Part shown: positions 36,289 through 45,628 of the stretch, in pieces | Position numbering within the stretch: position 1 is the first letter of the stretch | Layout: each line of letters begins with the position of its first letter | Source: Aquibium microcysteis | GTDB lineage: Bacteria; Pseudomonadota; Alphaproteobacteria; Rhizobiales; Rhizobiaceae | Direction of reading: 5' to 3' | DNA length: 64,000 nt | Assembly (NCBI RefSeq): GCF_014495845.1 | Contig: NZ_CP061080.1 | Coordinates: forward strand, 1,291,001-1,355,000 | The notes under the pieces: model-generated | Seen by the model: the letters and a program-made list of their open reading frames with translations, nothing else | Database searches by the model: none | Told to the model about the DNA's origin: nothing | Position numbers and translations under genes: made by a program

Positions 36289-36771
36289 TCAGGACTTGCG
36301 ACGGATGCCGATCGACCGTCCGGCGCGCTCGGGCATCGGCAGCCCGCCATGTGCGGCCGCCATGGCCTCCACCCGCGCCATGATGTCGGCAGGGAAGGGC
36401 GCCACCTTCGGCCCGGCCATGTCGATGTGCAGCGTCAGTGTTTCCGAGGTCGCGGCGAGCCAGCCATCCACGTGACGGATCTCCTGGTAGGAGCGCAGTC
36501 GCTTCTCGTCGTGGTCGATCAGCTGGAACGTGCCGCGCACCCTGTCGCCCAGATGCAGTTCGCGCACGTAGCAGACGTGCACCTCCGCGGTATAGACGGT
36601 CAGCCGCCGCGTCGCCGCGTAGTCGGGGCCCATCCCCAGGAGGGCGAAGGCCTCGTCCGCGCAGCGGTCGAACAGCACGTTGTAGTAGGCCATGTTCAGG
36701 TGGCCGTTGTAGTCGATCCAGCTCTCCTCGATGTCCATGGTGCCGGAAAGGAACGGAGCGCTGTCGGTCAT
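36289..36771 (-). CDS. Hot-dog thioesterase (4HBT type)
   Basis: The 160-residue protein is one hot-dog fold with the thioesterase helix motif WIDYNGHLNMAYYNVLFDRCADEAF and the strand TAEVHVCYVRELHLGDRVRG. The Asp/Asn-Gly-His part fits 4-hydroxybenzoyl-CoA-type thioesterases. It likely hydrolyses acyl-CoA esters. It is the first gene of a likely operon with the ClC gene. It is divergent from the FAD oxidase, with a strong palindrome between them. Confidence 0.88.
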   Translation of the reverse strand: MTDSAPFLSGTMDIEESWIDYNGHLNMAYYNVLFDRCADEAFALLGMGPDYAATRRLTVYTAEVHVCYVRELHLGDRVRGTFQLIDHDEKRLRSYQEIRHVDGWLAATSETLTLHIDMAGPKVAPFPADIMARVEAMAAAHGGLPMPERAGRSIGIRRKS

Positions 36772-36828
36772 GGGAGAATCCTTGCTGCGGGTGGCTTGAT
36801 CGTTGGGGCGGACGGTTTAAGCATGCGC

Positions 36829-36854
36829 CGGCTGGCGCCGGACGGCGCCAGCCG
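36829..36854. promoter_or_regulatory. 11-bp inverted repeat between divergent thioesterase and FAD-oxidase genes
   Basis: CGGCTGGCGCC, a GGAC loop and GGCGCCAGCCG form a perfect stem. It lies 58 bases from the thioesterase start and 82 from the FAD-oxidase start. Imperfect short repeats of GGC-GCC(A/G) follow to 36905. It could be an operator for a regulator shared by both genes, or an RNA hairpin in a leader. No regulator is visible nearby. Confidence 0.5.
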
Positions 36855-36935
36855 ATGAAACAGGCTGGCACCGCTCGGCGCCAACAGATGAAGCAAGCGG
36901 GCGCCGATCACAAGCCTGCGGGGGAGGAGCATCGG

Positions 36936-38345
36936 ATGGCACTGGCTGATCTCTTGCGCATGGACCGCAACGAGAGCGGGATCGCGACCGTTCTCGGCAT
37001 CCTGAAGCAGCGTTTCGGCGAAAGCCTGGTGACCGGCCGGTCGATACGCGAACAGCACGCGCACACCACGACCTATCTGCCGTCGCAGGTTCCGGATGCC
37101 GTGGTCTTCGCCAGGAGCACCGAGGACGTCCAGGACGTCGTGCGCGTCTGCGCCGAACATCGCGTGCCCGTCGTTCCGTTCGGCACCGGCACGTCGCTGG
37201 AAGGCCAGGTGAACGCACCGGCCGGAGGCATCTCCATCGACCTGGCGGGCATGAACCGGATCCTCGCCGTCAATGCCGAAGACCTCGACTGTGTGATCGA
37301 ACCGGGCGTCACCCGCGAGGCGCTGAACACGCACCTGCGCGACACCGGCCTGTTCTTCCCGATCGATCCCGGCGCCAATGCGAGCCTCGGCGGCATGGCC
37401 TCGACGCGGGCCTCGGGCACCAATGCGGTGCGCTACGGCACCATGCGCGACAACGTGCTCGCCCTGACGGCGGTGATGGCCGACGGCCGCGCGGTCACGA
37501 CGGCCACGCGCGCGCGAAAAACCTCGGCCGGCTACGACCTGACTCGGCTGATCGTCGGCTCGGAGGGAACGCTCGGCATCATCACCTCGCTGACGCTGCG
37601 GCTGCAGGGCATCCCCCAGGCGATCGCGGGCGGCGTCTGCCCGTTCCCGAGCGTCGAGGCGGCCTGCAACGCCGTCATCGCCACCATCCAGATGGGCATC
37701 CCGGTGGCGCGGATCGAACTCGTCAACCAGTTGCAGATGCAGGCGATCAACGCCTACGCAAAGCTCTCCTATCCCGAGAGCCCCTGCCTGTTCCTCGAAT
37801 TCCACGGCACCGATGCCGGCGTGGCGGAGCAGTCCGAACTGTTCGGCGAGATCGCGACCGAGCTCGGAGGCGGTCCGTTCCTGTGGACCCGCGAGGCGGA
37901 GGAGCGGACGCGGCTGTGGAGCGCGCGGCACAATGCCTACCACGCCGTCAAGGCGCTGCGTCCCGGCTACCAGGCGGTGGCGACCGACGTCTGCGTGCCG
38001 ATCTCGCGGCTCGCGGAATGCATCGTCGAGACCGAGCGGGACATCGCCGAGTCGGGCCTCGTCGCGCCGATCGTCGGCCATGTCGGCGACGGCAACTTTC
38101 ACGTCTCGCCGTTGATCGACGCCAATGACCCGCGTGACATCGAAAAACTCGAAGCCTTCATCGCGCGGCTGAACGCGCGCGCGCTCGCCATGGACGGCAC
38201 CTGCACCGGCGAGCACGGCATCGGCCAGGGCAAGATGGGTTTCCTGGAGAAGGAACTCGGTGCCGGCGTCGACGTCATGCGCGCGATCAAGCGCTCGCTC
38301 GACCCGCTCAACATCATGAACCCGGGCAAGATCTTCAGCCTCTGA
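36936..38345 (+). CDS. FAD-linked oxidase (D-lactate/glycolate dehydrogenase type)
   Basis: The 469-residue protein has the two domains of the GlcD/Dld group. The FAD-binding half contains VPFGTGTSLEGQVNAPAGGISIDL, DPGANASLGGMASTRASGTNAVRYG and GSEGTLGIITS. The C-terminal cap has the histidine region VGHVGDGNFHVSPL and CTGEHGIGQGKMG. It oxidises a 2-hydroxyacid such as D-lactate and passes electrons to a quinone or cytochrome. The ATG at 36936 follows GGGGGAGGAG. Confidence 0.93.
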   Translation: MALADLLRMDRNESGIATVLGILKQRFGESLVTGRSIREQHAHTTTYLPSQVPDAVVFARSTEDVQDVVRVCAEHRVPVVPFGTGTSLEGQVNAPAGGISIDLAGMNRILAVNAEDLDCVIEPGVTREALNTHLRDTGLFFPIDPGANASLGGMASTRASGTNAVRYGTMRDNVLALTAVMADGRAVTTATRARKTSAGYDLTRLIVGSEGTLGIITSLTLRLQGIPQAIAGGVCPFPSVEAACNAVIATIQMGIPVARIELVNQLQMQAINAYAKLSYPESPCLFLEFHGTDAGVAEQSELFGEIATELGGGPFLWTREAEERTRLWSARHNAYHAVKALRPGYQAVATDVCVPISRLAECIVETERDIAESGLVAPIVGHVGDGNFHVSPLIDANDPRDIEKLEAFIARLNARALAMDGTCTGEHGIGQGKMGFLEKELGAGVDVMRAIKRSLDPLNIMNPGKIFSL

Positions 38346-38350
38346 CCAGA

Positions 38351-38470
38351 ATGCGGGAAATGCGGGGACAGTTTACTCAATTCGGTCAGAAGACCGTGCG
38401 TCATGAAGCTGTCCGCGATCCGAATTAAGTAAACTGTCCCCGTATTTCGTGCCCGCATTTCCCGCATTTC
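38351..38470. repeat. REP-like inverted repeat with GGGGACAGTTTACT ends
   Basis: A 22-base arm beginning GGGGACAGTTTACT (38364-38385) is repeated inverted at 38420-38441 with one mismatch and a 34-base spacer. Copies of GCGGGAAATGCGG flank it. No transposase gene is present. The same GGGGAC-AGTTT ends recur at 63685-63820, which points to a dispersed REP-type element of the kind moved by IS200-like transposases elsewhere. Confidence 0.7.
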
Positions 38471-38620
38471 GCGCGGCGCCAAGAGCTGCCGCGGGACGCT
38501 TCGTTGCGACGGCGCAGTCCATGTGACGCAGCGCAGGTCGGTTGTCCTGCGGCGTGAGACGGATACATAGGAGTCTGACGCGAAAGAGGAGGCCTCGCGC
38601 CTGCGAGGCTCACGATCCCG

Positions 38621-40069
38621 ATGTTCGATCATGCCGACGCGGTTCTCCTGGCCCGTATCCAGTTCGCCTTCACGGTCTCGTTCCATTTCCTCTTCCCGGC
38701 TTTCTCCATCGGGCTCGCCAGCTATCTGGCGGTCCTGAACGGGCTGTGGCTCGCGGGCTACGGCCAGGTCTACCGGGTCCTGTTCGACTACTGGAAGAAG
38801 ATCTTCGCGCTGGTCTTCGCCATGGGCGTCGTGTCCGGCATCGTCATGAGCTACCAGTTCGGCACCAATTGGAGCGTCTTCTCCGACAAGGCGGGTCCGG
38901 TCATCGGCGCGCCGATGGCATACGAGGTGCTGTCGGCCTTCTTCCTCGAGGCCGGCTTCCTCGGCATCATGCTCTTCGGCCGCGAACGCGTGGGCAACGC
39001 GCTGCACATGGTGGCGACCGCCGTCGTCGCCGTCGGAACGCTGCTCTCGGCCTTCTGGATACTGTCGGTGAACTCCTGGATGCACACGCCGGCGGGTTTC
39101 ACCATCGACGCCGTCACGGGGCAGTTCCTGCCCACGAACTTCTGGGAATCGATCTTCAATCCGTCCTTCCCCTACCGGCTCGCCCACACGGTGACCGCCG
39201 CCTACCTGACCACCGCCTTCATCGTTGGCGGCGTCGGCGCCTGGCACCTGCTGCGCCGCACCGCGGGAGACAATCCGGGCGCGCGGCGGATGTTCTCCAT
39301 GGCCATGTGGATGGCCGCCTTCGTCGCGCCGATCCAGGTCTTCATCGGCGATCTCCACGGCCTCAACACCATGGAGCACCAGCCGCAGAAGGTCATGGCG
39401 ATGGAAGGCCATTACGAAAGCCACCCCGAAGGCTGGGCGCCGCTCTACCTCTTCGGCATCCCCAACGACGCGGAGCAGCGGCTCGACTATGCCTTCGGCA
39501 TCCCCGGGGCGTCGTCCCTGATCCTCGGCCACAGCCTCTCGGCGCCGCTGGCCGGCCTCGACACGATTCCCGACGACGAGCAGCCGCCGGTCGCCATCGT
39601 CTTCTGGTCCTTCCGCATCATGGTCGGGCTCGGCCTGCTGATGGTCGCGGTCGGCATCTGGTCGCTCTTCGCCCGCTGGCGCGGTACGCTCTACACCAGC
39701 CGCCCGCTGCACCGCTTCGCGGTCGCGATGGGACCGTCCGGACTGGTCGCCGTGCTGGCCGGCTGGGTCACCACCGAGGTGGGGCGCCAGCCCTACACGA
39801 TCTGGGGCCTGCTCAGGACGGCCGATTCGGCCGCCCCGCTCGACGCGTCCGCCGTCGGCGCCTCGCTGATCGCCTTCGTCGTCGTCTACTTCATCGTCTT
39901 CGGCGCCGGCACCTTCTACGTGCTGCGGCTGATGGCCAAGGCGCCGTTCACCGGCGGCCCCGACGACTGGGAGACGCGGGCCCCGATCCGCACCGCCGGC
40001 ATCGCGCCCGGACCTGCGCAGGGCACGCCGACCGAGCACGGTCCGAAGATCGAGGAGGAGACACGCTGA
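38621..40069 (+). CDS. cydA: Cytochrome bd-type (cyanide-insensitive class) ubiquinol oxidase subunit I
   Basis: The 482-residue subunit has nine or so helices. It shows RIQFAFTVSFHFLFPAFSIG with the heme histidine, the ligand region of helix 5 (PYRLAHTVTAAYL) and the short quinol loop. The ending GWVTTEVGRQPYTIWGLLRTADS is typical of the CIO/bd-type class. It oxidises ubiquinol and reduces O2 to water. The ATG at 38621 matches the family start. It shares one base with the next gene (TGATG). Confidence 0.95.
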   Translation: MFDHADAVLLARIQFAFTVSFHFLFPAFSIGLASYLAVLNGLWLAGYGQVYRVLFDYWKKIFALVFAMGVVSGIVMSYQFGTNWSVFSDKAGPVIGAPMAYEVLSAFFLEAGFLGIMLFGRERVGNALHMVATAVVAVGTLLSAFWILSVNSWMHTPAGFTIDAVTGQFLPTNFWESIFNPSFPYRLAHTVTAAYLTTAFIVGGVGAWHLLRRTAGDNPGARRMFSMAMWMAAFVAPIQVFIGDLHGLNTMEHQPQKVMAMEGHYESHPEGWAPLYLFGIPNDAEQRLDYAFGIPGASSLILGHSLSAPLAGLDTIPDDEQPPVAIVFWSFRIMVGLGLLMVAVGIWSLFARWRGTLYTSRPLHRFAVAMGPSGLVAVLAGWVTTEVGRQPYTIWGLLRTADSAAPLDASAVGASLIAFVVVYFIVFGAGTFYVLRLMAKAPFTGGPDDWETRAPIRTAGIAPGPAQGTPTEHGPKIEEETR

Positions 40070-41100
40070 TGGAACTCGGTCTCGGTGTGAACGTCGACCT
40101 GACGGTGGTCTGGGCCTTCCTGATCGCCTTCGCGGTCTTCGCCTACGTCGTCCTCGACGGCTTCGACCTCGGGCTCGGCATGCTGTTCGCGGTCGCGCCC
40201 GAGAGGCGCGACCGCGACGTCATGATGAACTCCGTCGCGCCGGTCTGGGACGGCAACGAGACCTGGCTCGTCCTCGGCGGGGGAGGGCTGTTCGCCGCCT
40301 TTCCGCTCGCCTATGCGCTGGTTCTGCCGGCCCTCTACGCGCCGATCATCGCCATGCTGCTGGCGCTGATCTTCCGCGGCGTCGCCTTCGAATTCCGCTG
40401 GCGGACCGAGCGCTGGCGCGGTGTCTGGGACTTCGCGTTCATCTCGGGCTCCGCCATGGCCTCTTTCGCGCAGGGCGTGGCCCTCGGCGCGCTGCTGCAG
40501 GGCATCGAGGTCGACATGACGGCGCGCAGCTATGCCGGCGGCTGGTTCGACTGGCTGACGCCCTTCTCGATCGTCACCGGCATCGCGGTCATGGCCGGCT
40601 ACTGCCTGCTCGGCGCGACCTGGCTGGTCATGAAGACAGAGGGCGACCTGCAGGACCGCATGCGCCGTCTCGCCTGGCCCTTCGGCCTCGCCACGCTCGG
40701 CTTCATCGGCATCGTCAGCCTGTGGACGCCCTTCCTGCAGGACGGCTACTACAATCGCTGGTTCACCGGCTGGGGTCTCGCGCTGGCGGTCGGGGTCGGC
40801 GCCGCCGTCCTCCTCGTCGCCTGGGGGATGTTCACGAGCCTGACGGTCCACCGCCACGAATACCGGCCCTTTCTCCAGGCGATCGCGCTGTTCGCGCTCT
40901 GTTTCGTCGGGCTCGGCATCGCCATGTGGCCCTACGTGGTGCCGGTCGAAGTGACGATCTGGGATGCCGCCGCGCCCGAGAAGAGCCAGGTCTTCATGCT
41001 CATCGGCGCCGTGGTGCTGATCCCGCTGATCCTGGGTTATACAGCCTATGCCTACTGGATCTTCCGCGGCAAGATCGATCCCGACGCGGGCTATCACTGA
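40069..41100 (+). CDS. cydB: Cytochrome bd-type ubiquinol oxidase subunit II
   Basis: The 343-residue subunit has eight membrane helices with the CydB hallmarks FVVLDGFDLG-like (here YVVLDGFDLGLGML) and VWDGNETWLVLGGGGLFAAFP, plus the later WPYVVP segment. It pairs with CydA. Its ATG overlaps the cydA stop by one base, and its stop overlaps the small third gene by one base. Confidence 0.95.
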   Translation: MELGLGVNVDLTVVWAFLIAFAVFAYVVLDGFDLGLGMLFAVAPERRDRDVMMNSVAPVWDGNETWLVLGGGGLFAAFPLAYALVLPALYAPIIAMLLALIFRGVAFEFRWRTERWRGVWDFAFISGSAMASFAQGVALGALLQGIEVDMTARSYAGGWFDWLTPFSIVTGIAVMAGYCLLGATWLVMKTEGDLQDRMRRLAWPFGLATLGFIGIVSLWTPFLQDGYYNRWFTGWGLALAVGVGAAVLLVAWGMFTSLTVHRHEYRPFLQAIALFALCFVGLGIAMWPYVVPVEVTIWDAAAPEKSQVFMLIGAVVLIPLILGYTAYAYWIFRGKIDPDAGYH

Positions 41101-41249
41101 TGGGGCGGGAGGCAGGGCAGGGGTCCGGCGGGCGGGCGACGCCGCGCGCCTGGGGCATCCGGATCGCTTGGTTCGTGGGCATCTGGCTGGCGAGCATCGC
41201 CGCGCTCGGGGCCGTCGCCTGGATCATCCGCTTCTGGCTGGTCGGCTGA
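41100..41249 (+). CDS. Small CydX-like subunit (DUF2474)
   Basis: The 49-residue protein has a basic Gly-rich start and one membrane helix, WFVGIWLASIAALGAVAWIIR, as in DUF2474 proteins that accompany cyanide-insensitive oxidases. It overlaps the cydB stop by one base (TGATG). By analogy with CydX it should stabilise the oxidase. It is shown as the third gene of the operon. Confidence 0.85.
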   Translation: MGREAGQGSGGRATPRAWGIRIAWFVGIWLASIAALGAVAWIIRFWLVG

Positions 41250-41362
41250 CGCAGCTCGGGGCGCGGAGGTTGCCCTCGTGCCGCCGCCACTTTATGGCCA
41301 TGGGGATAGGAATAGACTGACGCACGTACACCGTCGCGCAACGTCCTGCGGGGAGCCAGACA

Positions 41363-44300
41363 CTGGCACGTCTCTTCGTCCTCTTCGGCGGCCTTCTTCT
41401 GCTGGCACTCGTCGTGGCGCTGGTCGGCCCGTATTTCGTCAACTGGACGGGCTACCGGACCGCCTTCGAGAGCGAGGCGAGCCGCATCCTCGGCCGAACC
41501 GTCACGGTCGAGGGCGACGTCCGCGCCCGCCTGCTGCCGTTTCCGTCGGTGACCTTCGGCGACGTGCGGGTGGCCGGCGCCGATCCCGCCCGGGCCGCGA
41601 TGACCATCGAGGAGTTCTCGATGGACGCAGAGCTCGCGCCCTTCATGCGCGGCGAACTCCTGATCTTCGACATGCGGCTCGTGCGGCCCGAAGCCTTCTT
41701 CAACGTCGATGCGGACGGCTCGATCGACTGGGCGTCGCGCCCGTCCAATCTGCTTGATCCGTCGCAGATCCGGCTGGAGAAGGTGCGCGTGACCGAGGGC
41801 AAGGTCACGCTGGTCCATGCCAACAGCGGCCGGACGCACAGGCTGACCGAGATCAACGCCGACGTGTCGGCCACGACGCTGGCCGGGCCTTGGCGCATGG
41901 AAGGCTCGCTGCGGCTCGACGGCATGCGCACGGCCGTCTCCGTCTCGACGGGCACCGTCACGCCCGAGGGCGGCATGCGGATCCGGCTCCGTGCCGCGCC
42001 CGAACGCTACCCGGTCGAACTGGAGACGGATGGTCTCGCGCGCTTCGACGAGGCGGCGGGCCTCTACGCGGGGACCTTCAGGCTGAACGCCCGCAACGCC
42101 GCCGGGCCGGTGCCGGCAGCCGCCGAGCCGGAGGCGAAACCGGGCATTCCCGACTATCGCTTTTCCGGCCGTTTCGCGCTGGACCACCGCCGGCTGGACG
42201 TTCCGGAATTCCGCATCGAGACCGGACCCCGCGACAATCCCTACACCGCCGACGGAACGGCGCTCTTCCACCTCGGCGCCGACCCGCGCTTCCTGGTACA
42301 GGCAACGGGCGCGCAGGTGCGCCTGGAGGACGCCGCCGCCGCCGCTCCCGCCTTCTCCGGCGCCACCTTCGCACAACGCTTCTCGGCCCTGAAGGCGTTC
42401 CTCCAGGACCTGCCGCGACCGACGATCCCCGGCACCATCGACCTCGACCTCCCCGCCATCGTGGCCGGCGACACCACCATCCGCGACGTCCGTCTGTCGG
42501 CCGAGCCGGCGGCATCGGGATGGACGGTCGACAGGCTGTCGGCGACGCTGCCCGGCCGAACCACGCTCGAGGCCAGCGGTCGGCTCGATCTGACGCAGGA
42601 ATTCGGTTTCGAGGGCAAGCTGCTCCTCGCCGTCGCCCAGCCGTCGGGCTTCGCCGCCTGGGTCGCCCGCGACGTCGACGACGCCATCCGCCGCCTGCCG
42701 GGCGCCGGTTTCTCGGCCGACGTGGCGCTGGGCGAACTGCGGCAAAGCTTTCGCAACGTCGAACTCGTCCTCGGCGAAACACGCTTCGAAGGGTCGCTCG
42801 AGCGCATCGTGCGCGAAGCGCTGCGGCCGGCGTTGATCGCCAGGCTGAGCGGCCGGGCCCTCGACGTCGACGGTCTTTCGGCCTTCGCCTCGCTCTTCGT
42901 CAGCGATGCGGGCGTGACGCATTTCGGCGGCCACGACATCGATTTCGACCTCGATGCGGGCCCCGTTCGCGTCGCCGGTCTCACCGCCGACACGCTCGAC
43001 GTCGCCATGCGGCTGCGCGAGGATCAACTCGAGATCGACCGTCTGGCGATCGGCGGGCTGGCCGGCGCCAACATCAGCGCCACGGCCAGCATCGCCGACA
43101 TCGGCGCCGATCCTTCGGGCAAGGTCGACGCGACGGTCCTGGCGGCCGACCTCGGACCGCTGGTCGAGCTCGCTGCCGCGCGCTTTCCCGACGATCCGGT
43201 CGCGCAGGGCCTGCTGCGGCGCGTCCGGGCCTTCCCGGAGATGACCCGCGACGCGACGATCGACGTCGTCGCGTCGGTCGCCCGCAAGAACGACGGCTCG
43301 GACGTGGCGCTGACGGCGAAAGGCCGGACCGGCGGGAACGTCTTCGACCTGCAGGCAGGTGCCGCCGGCTATACGGACGATCTCGGCAAGGCCCGTCTCT
43401 CCGTCGAACTGAACGTGGAGGCGCAGGACAGCGCGCAGCTGCTGTCGCTCTATGGTCTTCCCGCCTTCGATCTCGGGGTCACCCCGCAGGGCACGACGAT
43501 GCTCTCGCTGTCCGGCGTTCCGGCCGACGGTGCCGCGCTCGCGCTCGCCTTCACCGCACCCGCCGCGACGGCGCGCTTCGACGGCACGCTGCGCCGGTCG
43601 GGGGAACCGGACGGCGTGGCCTACCTCGCCGAGGGCGCGGCGCGGCTCTCGGCCACCGATCTCGAGCCATGGCTGATGACGACCGGGACCATGCTGCCCG
43701 GCATGGGCATCGGCCTTCCCGTGGAACTGAAGGCGGCGGTCTTGGCCGGTACCGACACGCTTCGACTGGACGGTCTGGATGGCACCGTCGCCGGCATGGC
43801 GCTGTCCGGCGACCTCTCGGCGATATGGCCCGACGGCCGGCCGCATGTGGAGGGCGGCCTGAAGCTCGCCGGCCTCGACCTCGTCGATGCCGCGGCGCTG
43901 GTTCTGGGAGAAGAGGCCCTGCAGGAGCAAGGCGAGGGCTGGCCGTCCGCTCCCTTCAGCGAGACGCTGCGCCTGCCCTTCACCGCCGAACTCGCGCTCT
44001 CCGTCGATGCTCTCGACGCCGCGCTGCGGCCCCTGGCGGACGACGTCACTCTCTCCGTCGACCTCGACCGTGAAGGCATTCGGGTGTCCAACCTGACCGG
44101 CCGGATGCTCGGCGGAACCGTGAAGGCTCTCGCTGAACTCTCCAACAATGGCGGCACGGGCCTCTTCTCCGGGCAGATATCCGTCGCGGGCGCCGATGCG
44201 GCCGCCGTGCTCGGTGCCGACGACGCGGCAGGCCGCGCCGACGTCAGCGCCTCGGTGACGGCGAGCGGCAAGTCGGTCGAGGCGCTGGTCGCGTCGCTCG

Positions 44301-45076
44301 CCGGGTCCGGCACCGCCCGCTTTCGTGATCTGGTGCTTCCGGGGATCGATCCGGGCGCATTGGGCGGCATTCTCGCCAAGGCCGACGAGATTGGCCGCGA
44401 TATCGACGACGCGAAGGTCGCGGCCTTCGCAGGCGAGGTTGCCGGCGCCGGTCGTTTCTCCGCCCGCGACGTGGAGGTGCCGTTCACCGTCGCGACCGGA
44501 TCGCTGCGCACCCCGGCCTTCTTTCTGGAGACCGAGGGCGCCACGATGTCGCTGGAGGTGCAGGCGGACCTGACGACGGGCGGAATCGAGGCGTCCGGCG
44601 ACATCGACTACGATCCCGGGCCGGACGCCCTGGTCGGGTCCGAACCGTCCCTGGGGATCACCGTGCAGGGGCCGTTCGGCGGCACGACGGCGCGCTTCGA
44701 GACCGCGCCGCTGACCCAGTACCTGACCCAGCGCGCCCTCGAACGCGAGCAGGCGCGGGTCGAGGCCATGCAGGCCGGTCTCCTCGAGCGGCAGAGGCTG
44801 CGCCGGGAGGTCCGCTACTACGCCGCCCTGGCCGACGACGCTGCCCGCACGCGTCTGGAAGCCGCCGAACGGGCCGCGCGCGAGGGCGAAAGGATCAGGC
44901 AGGAGGAGGAACGCGCGCGCCAGGCGGCCGTGACGCCGGTCGAGCCCGACACGGAAACGGTCGAGCCGCTCGAGCCGCCGCTGCCCACGCGGGCACAGCG
45001 TCCCGCTCCGGCCACGCCCGAGTTCAGCCTCGACGCCATCGGCCGAATCCTCCAGGACCTGCCGGAGCGGCCCTGA
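41363..45076 (+). CDS. Large AsmA-family protein, apparently starting at CTG
   Basis: The protein of about 1237 residues has an N-terminal anchor (LFVLFGGLLLLALVVALVGPYFV). AsmA-type repeats follow: TVEGDVRARLLPFPSVTFGDVRV, AELAPFMRGELLIFDMRLVRP and, near the C-terminus, GTARFRDLVLPGID and GLFSGQISV. The C-terminus is a charged coiled coil of 150 residues. AsmA proteins bridge inner and outer membrane and move lipids. No ATG, GTG or TTG lies upstream of the anchor in this frame. A CTG at 41363 has GGGGAG seven bases upstream and restores the usual N-terminus. Starting at the GTG 41414 would remove half of the anchor. Confidence 0.85.
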   Translation: MARLFVLFGGLLLLALVVALVGPYFVNWTGYRTAFESEASRILGRTVTVEGDVRARLLPFPSVTFGDVRVAGADPARAAMTIEEFSMDAELAPFMRGELLIFDMRLVRPEAFFNVDADGSIDWASRPSNLLDPSQIRLEKVRVTEGKVTLVHANSGRTHRLTEINADVSATTLAGPWRMEGSLRLDGMRTAVSVSTGTVTPEGGMRIRLRAAPERYPVELETDGLARFDEAAGLYAGTFRLNARNAAGPVPAAAEPEAKPGIPDYRFSGRFALDHRRLDVPEFRIETGPRDNPYTADGTALFHLGADPRFLVQATGAQVRLEDAAAAAPAFSGATFAQRFSALKAFLQDLPRPTIPGTIDLDLPAIVAGDTTIRDVRLSAEPAASGWTVDRLSATLPGRTTLEASGRLDLTQEFGFEGKLLLAVAQPSGFAAWVARDVDDAIRRLPGAGFSADVALGELRQSFRNVELVLGETRFEGSLERIVREALRPALIARLSGRALDVDGLSAFASLFVSDAGVTHFGGHDIDFDLDAGPVRVAGLTADTLDVAMRLREDQLEIDRLAIGGLAGANISATASIADIGADPSGKVDATVLAADLGPLVELAAARFPDDPVAQGLLRRVRAFPEMTRDATIDVVASVARKNDGSDVALTAKGRTGGNVFDLQAGAAGYTDDLGKARLSVELNVEAQDSAQLLSLYGLPAFDLGVTPQGTTMLSLSGVPADGAALALAFTAPAATARFDGTLRRSGEPDGVAYLAEGAARLSATDLEPWLMTTGTMLPGMGIGLPVELKAAVLAGTDTLRLDGLDGTVAGMALSGDLSAIWPDGRPHVEGGLKLAGLDLVDAAALVLGEEALQEQGEGWPSAPFSETLRLPFTAELALSVDALDAALRPLADDVTLSVDLDREGIRVSNLTGRMLGGTVKALAELSNNGGTGLFSGQISVAGADAAAVLGADDAAGRADVSASVTASGKSVEALVASLAGSGTARFRDLVLPGIDPGALGGILAKADEIGRDIDDAKVAAFAGEVAGAGRFSARDVEVPFTVATGSLRTPAFFLETEGATMSLEVQADLTTGGIEASGDIDYDPGPDALVGSEPSLGITVQGPFGGTTARFETAPLTQYLTQRALEREQARVEAMQAGLLERQRLRREVRYYAALADDAARTRLEAAERAAREGERIRQEEERARQAAVTPVEPDTETVEPLEPPLPTRAQRPAPATPEFSLDAIGRILQDLPERP

Positions 45077-45197
45077 GAGGATGTGAAAGAAGGCCCGGTT
45101 GCGCGCGACCTGGGCCGGAAATCTCGGGGATTCCGGTGGGCATTCTTCCGCATTCCCGATGGATTCACACTCTCTGAACGTCGCCGGTCGCGACGCG

Positions 45198-45422
45198 TCA
45201 GCCGGTGCGTGCGGCCAGCGCCTTGACATGGGCGAGGACGTGGATGCGCAACGCCGACGACAGGTTGGTCATGCGCGGCCGCGCTTCGTCGACTTCGCCG
45301 ACGAGCGCTGCGAGCGATATGCCGCGCGCCTGCGCCATCGCCTGCAGTTCGTCGAGGAAGGGCTTTTCGAGCGAGAAGCTGGTGCGATGGCCGCGGATCG
45401 TCACCGAGCGCTTGATCTGCAC
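45198..45422 (-). CDS. Ribbon-helix-helix domain protein (RHH_4-like)
   Basis: The 74-residue protein starts at a GTG, two bases after the DUF4169 stop. It has the RHH_4 pattern: KRSVTIRGHRTSFSLEKPFLDELQAMAQARGISLAALVGEVD. This is a DNA-binding fold found in many alphaproteobacteria, and its target is unknown. It is the last gene of an sspB-DUF4169-RHH unit. Confidence 0.88.
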   Translation of the reverse strand: MQIKRSVTIRGHRTSFSLEKPFLDELQAMAQARGISLAALVGEVDEARPRMTNLSSALRIHVLAHVKALAARTG

Positions 45423-45424
45423 CG

Positions 45425-45616
45425 TCAGCGCGACCCGTCGGGCTCGTCGCGTCGGTGGCCGTCGAGCAGCGCGGCGGTCCGCTGGCGCTCCGCCGCGTCC
45501 GCCTCGCGGTCGGCCTTGCTGCGTCCGTGCAGCGCGCGGTTCTCGGCGGCGACGCGGTCCTTTTCGGCGCGGGCGGTGCGCTTGCGGAAAAGCCGCAGGT
45601 TCACGACCTCGCCCAT
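45425..45616 (-). CDS. DUF4169 family protein
   Basis: The 63-residue protein begins MGEVVNLRLFRKRTARAEK and continues as a charged helix rich in Arg, Asp and Ala (SKADREADAAERQRTAAL). It is a member of DUF4169, short alphaproteobacterial proteins with no known role. It lies 12 bases after sspB and two before the RHH gene. The conserved order suggests a functional link to proteolysis or its control. Confidence 0.85.
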   Translation of the reverse strand: MGEVVNLRLFRKRTARAEKDRVAAENRALHGRSKADREADAAERQRTAALLDGHRRDEPDGSR

Positions 45617-45628
45617 CGCCGTCTCAGC

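Noticed and set aside
36796..36809. TTGAT half-site near the thioesterase start
   Set aside because: The right half (CGTTGGGG) does not resemble ATCAA, so it is not an FNR box.
38351..38470. A rho-independent terminator after the FAD oxidase
   Set aside because: The arms are 22 bases with a 34-base spacer and no T tract, and the same ends recur elsewhere. A mobile REP-like repeat explains it better.
41000..45229. A 1409-codon open frame antisense to the AsmA gene
   Set aside because: Same shadow pattern. The plus strand encodes a recognisable AsmA protein.
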